Below are positions 6,006 to 6,039 of a stretch of 6,039 nt of DNA, piece after piece. The translations under genes and the position numbers were made by a program. The stretch covers positions 1 to 6,039 of the forward strand of contig CAMLET010000220.1 of assembly GCA_946479125.1 (NCBI GenBank). Reading direction: 5' to 3'. The notes beneath the pieces are model-generated. The model was given only the letters and a program-made list of their open reading frames with translations, ran no database searches and was not told where the DNA came from. How positions within the stretch are numbered: the stretch's first letter is position 1; each line of letters opens with the position of its first letter. This DNA comes from an uncultured Flavobacteriales bacterium (lineage in GTDB: Bacteria > Bacteroidota > Bacteroidia > Flavobacteriales > Crocinitomicaceae).

Positions 6006-6039
6006 TTAAAGTTGACCGTCGGCAAAATAAATTCCTTTT
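6006..6039 (-). CDS. C-terminal tail of a fourth array paralogue, 5' part beyond window
   Basis: Only the last ten codons and a TAA stop (6006-6008) are in the window; the frame starts at 6038. They read KGIYFADGQL, which lines up with the ends of the two following genes (EGKHIYDGQL and SGTYHSNGRL). The 11 bp gap to the next start is the spacing expected in this array. The fragment is short, so the call rests on this tail match plus position and strand. If right, the array has at least four members and continues outside the window. Confidence 0.72.
   Translation of the reverse strand, partial: KGIYFADGQL

Overview
The window looks like chromosome from a member of the Bacteroidota, probably Flavobacteriales. 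The genome is moderately AT-rich and ribosome-binding sites are weak and A-rich. The secreted proteins have signal peptides ending in LFAQ or LFSQ. The short LytS-type kinase carries the NPHLFKN form of its histidine box, which I associate with this phylum. A closer placement (for example Crocinitomicaceae) would be a guess. Every gene I can support lies on the minus strand, so transcription runs from high to low coordinates.

Layout in transcription order: (1) positions 6039-3302 hold a tandem array of at least four paralogues encoding exported proteins made of MORN-variant (MORN_2/YwqK-like) repeats. The first is only a 10-codon tail at the window edge; three are complete (5994-5047, 5039-4149, 4162-3302). 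They are packed with 11 bp and 7 bp gaps and then a 14 bp overlap. (2) Positions 3245-1802 hold a two-component pair, a sensor-less LytS/YehU-type histidine kinase and a LytTR response regulator, overlapping by 8 bp. (3) A 94 bp gap contains a near-perfect 21 bp palindrome and a match to the Bacteroidota -7 promoter element. (4) Positions 1707-1 hold the first 569 codons of a CPA2-family monovalent cation:proton antiporter, cut by the window edge just after a cytoplasmic domain begins.

The array is the least ordinary part. Each protein has a signal peptide, a run of G-x-W/Y repeats, a linker that differs completely between paralogues, and a conserved C-terminal module (EIWxDG...GKxYxYDxxGIL). 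The array shows repeat-driven remodelling: one gene has a 93-residue-period internal duplication and has apparently lost one 25-residue unit. The kinase pair follows the array after 56 bp in the same direction, so co-transcription is possible but not shown. The antiporter and the two-component pair are ordinary families. I see no RNA genes, insertion sequences, CRISPR arrays or origins.
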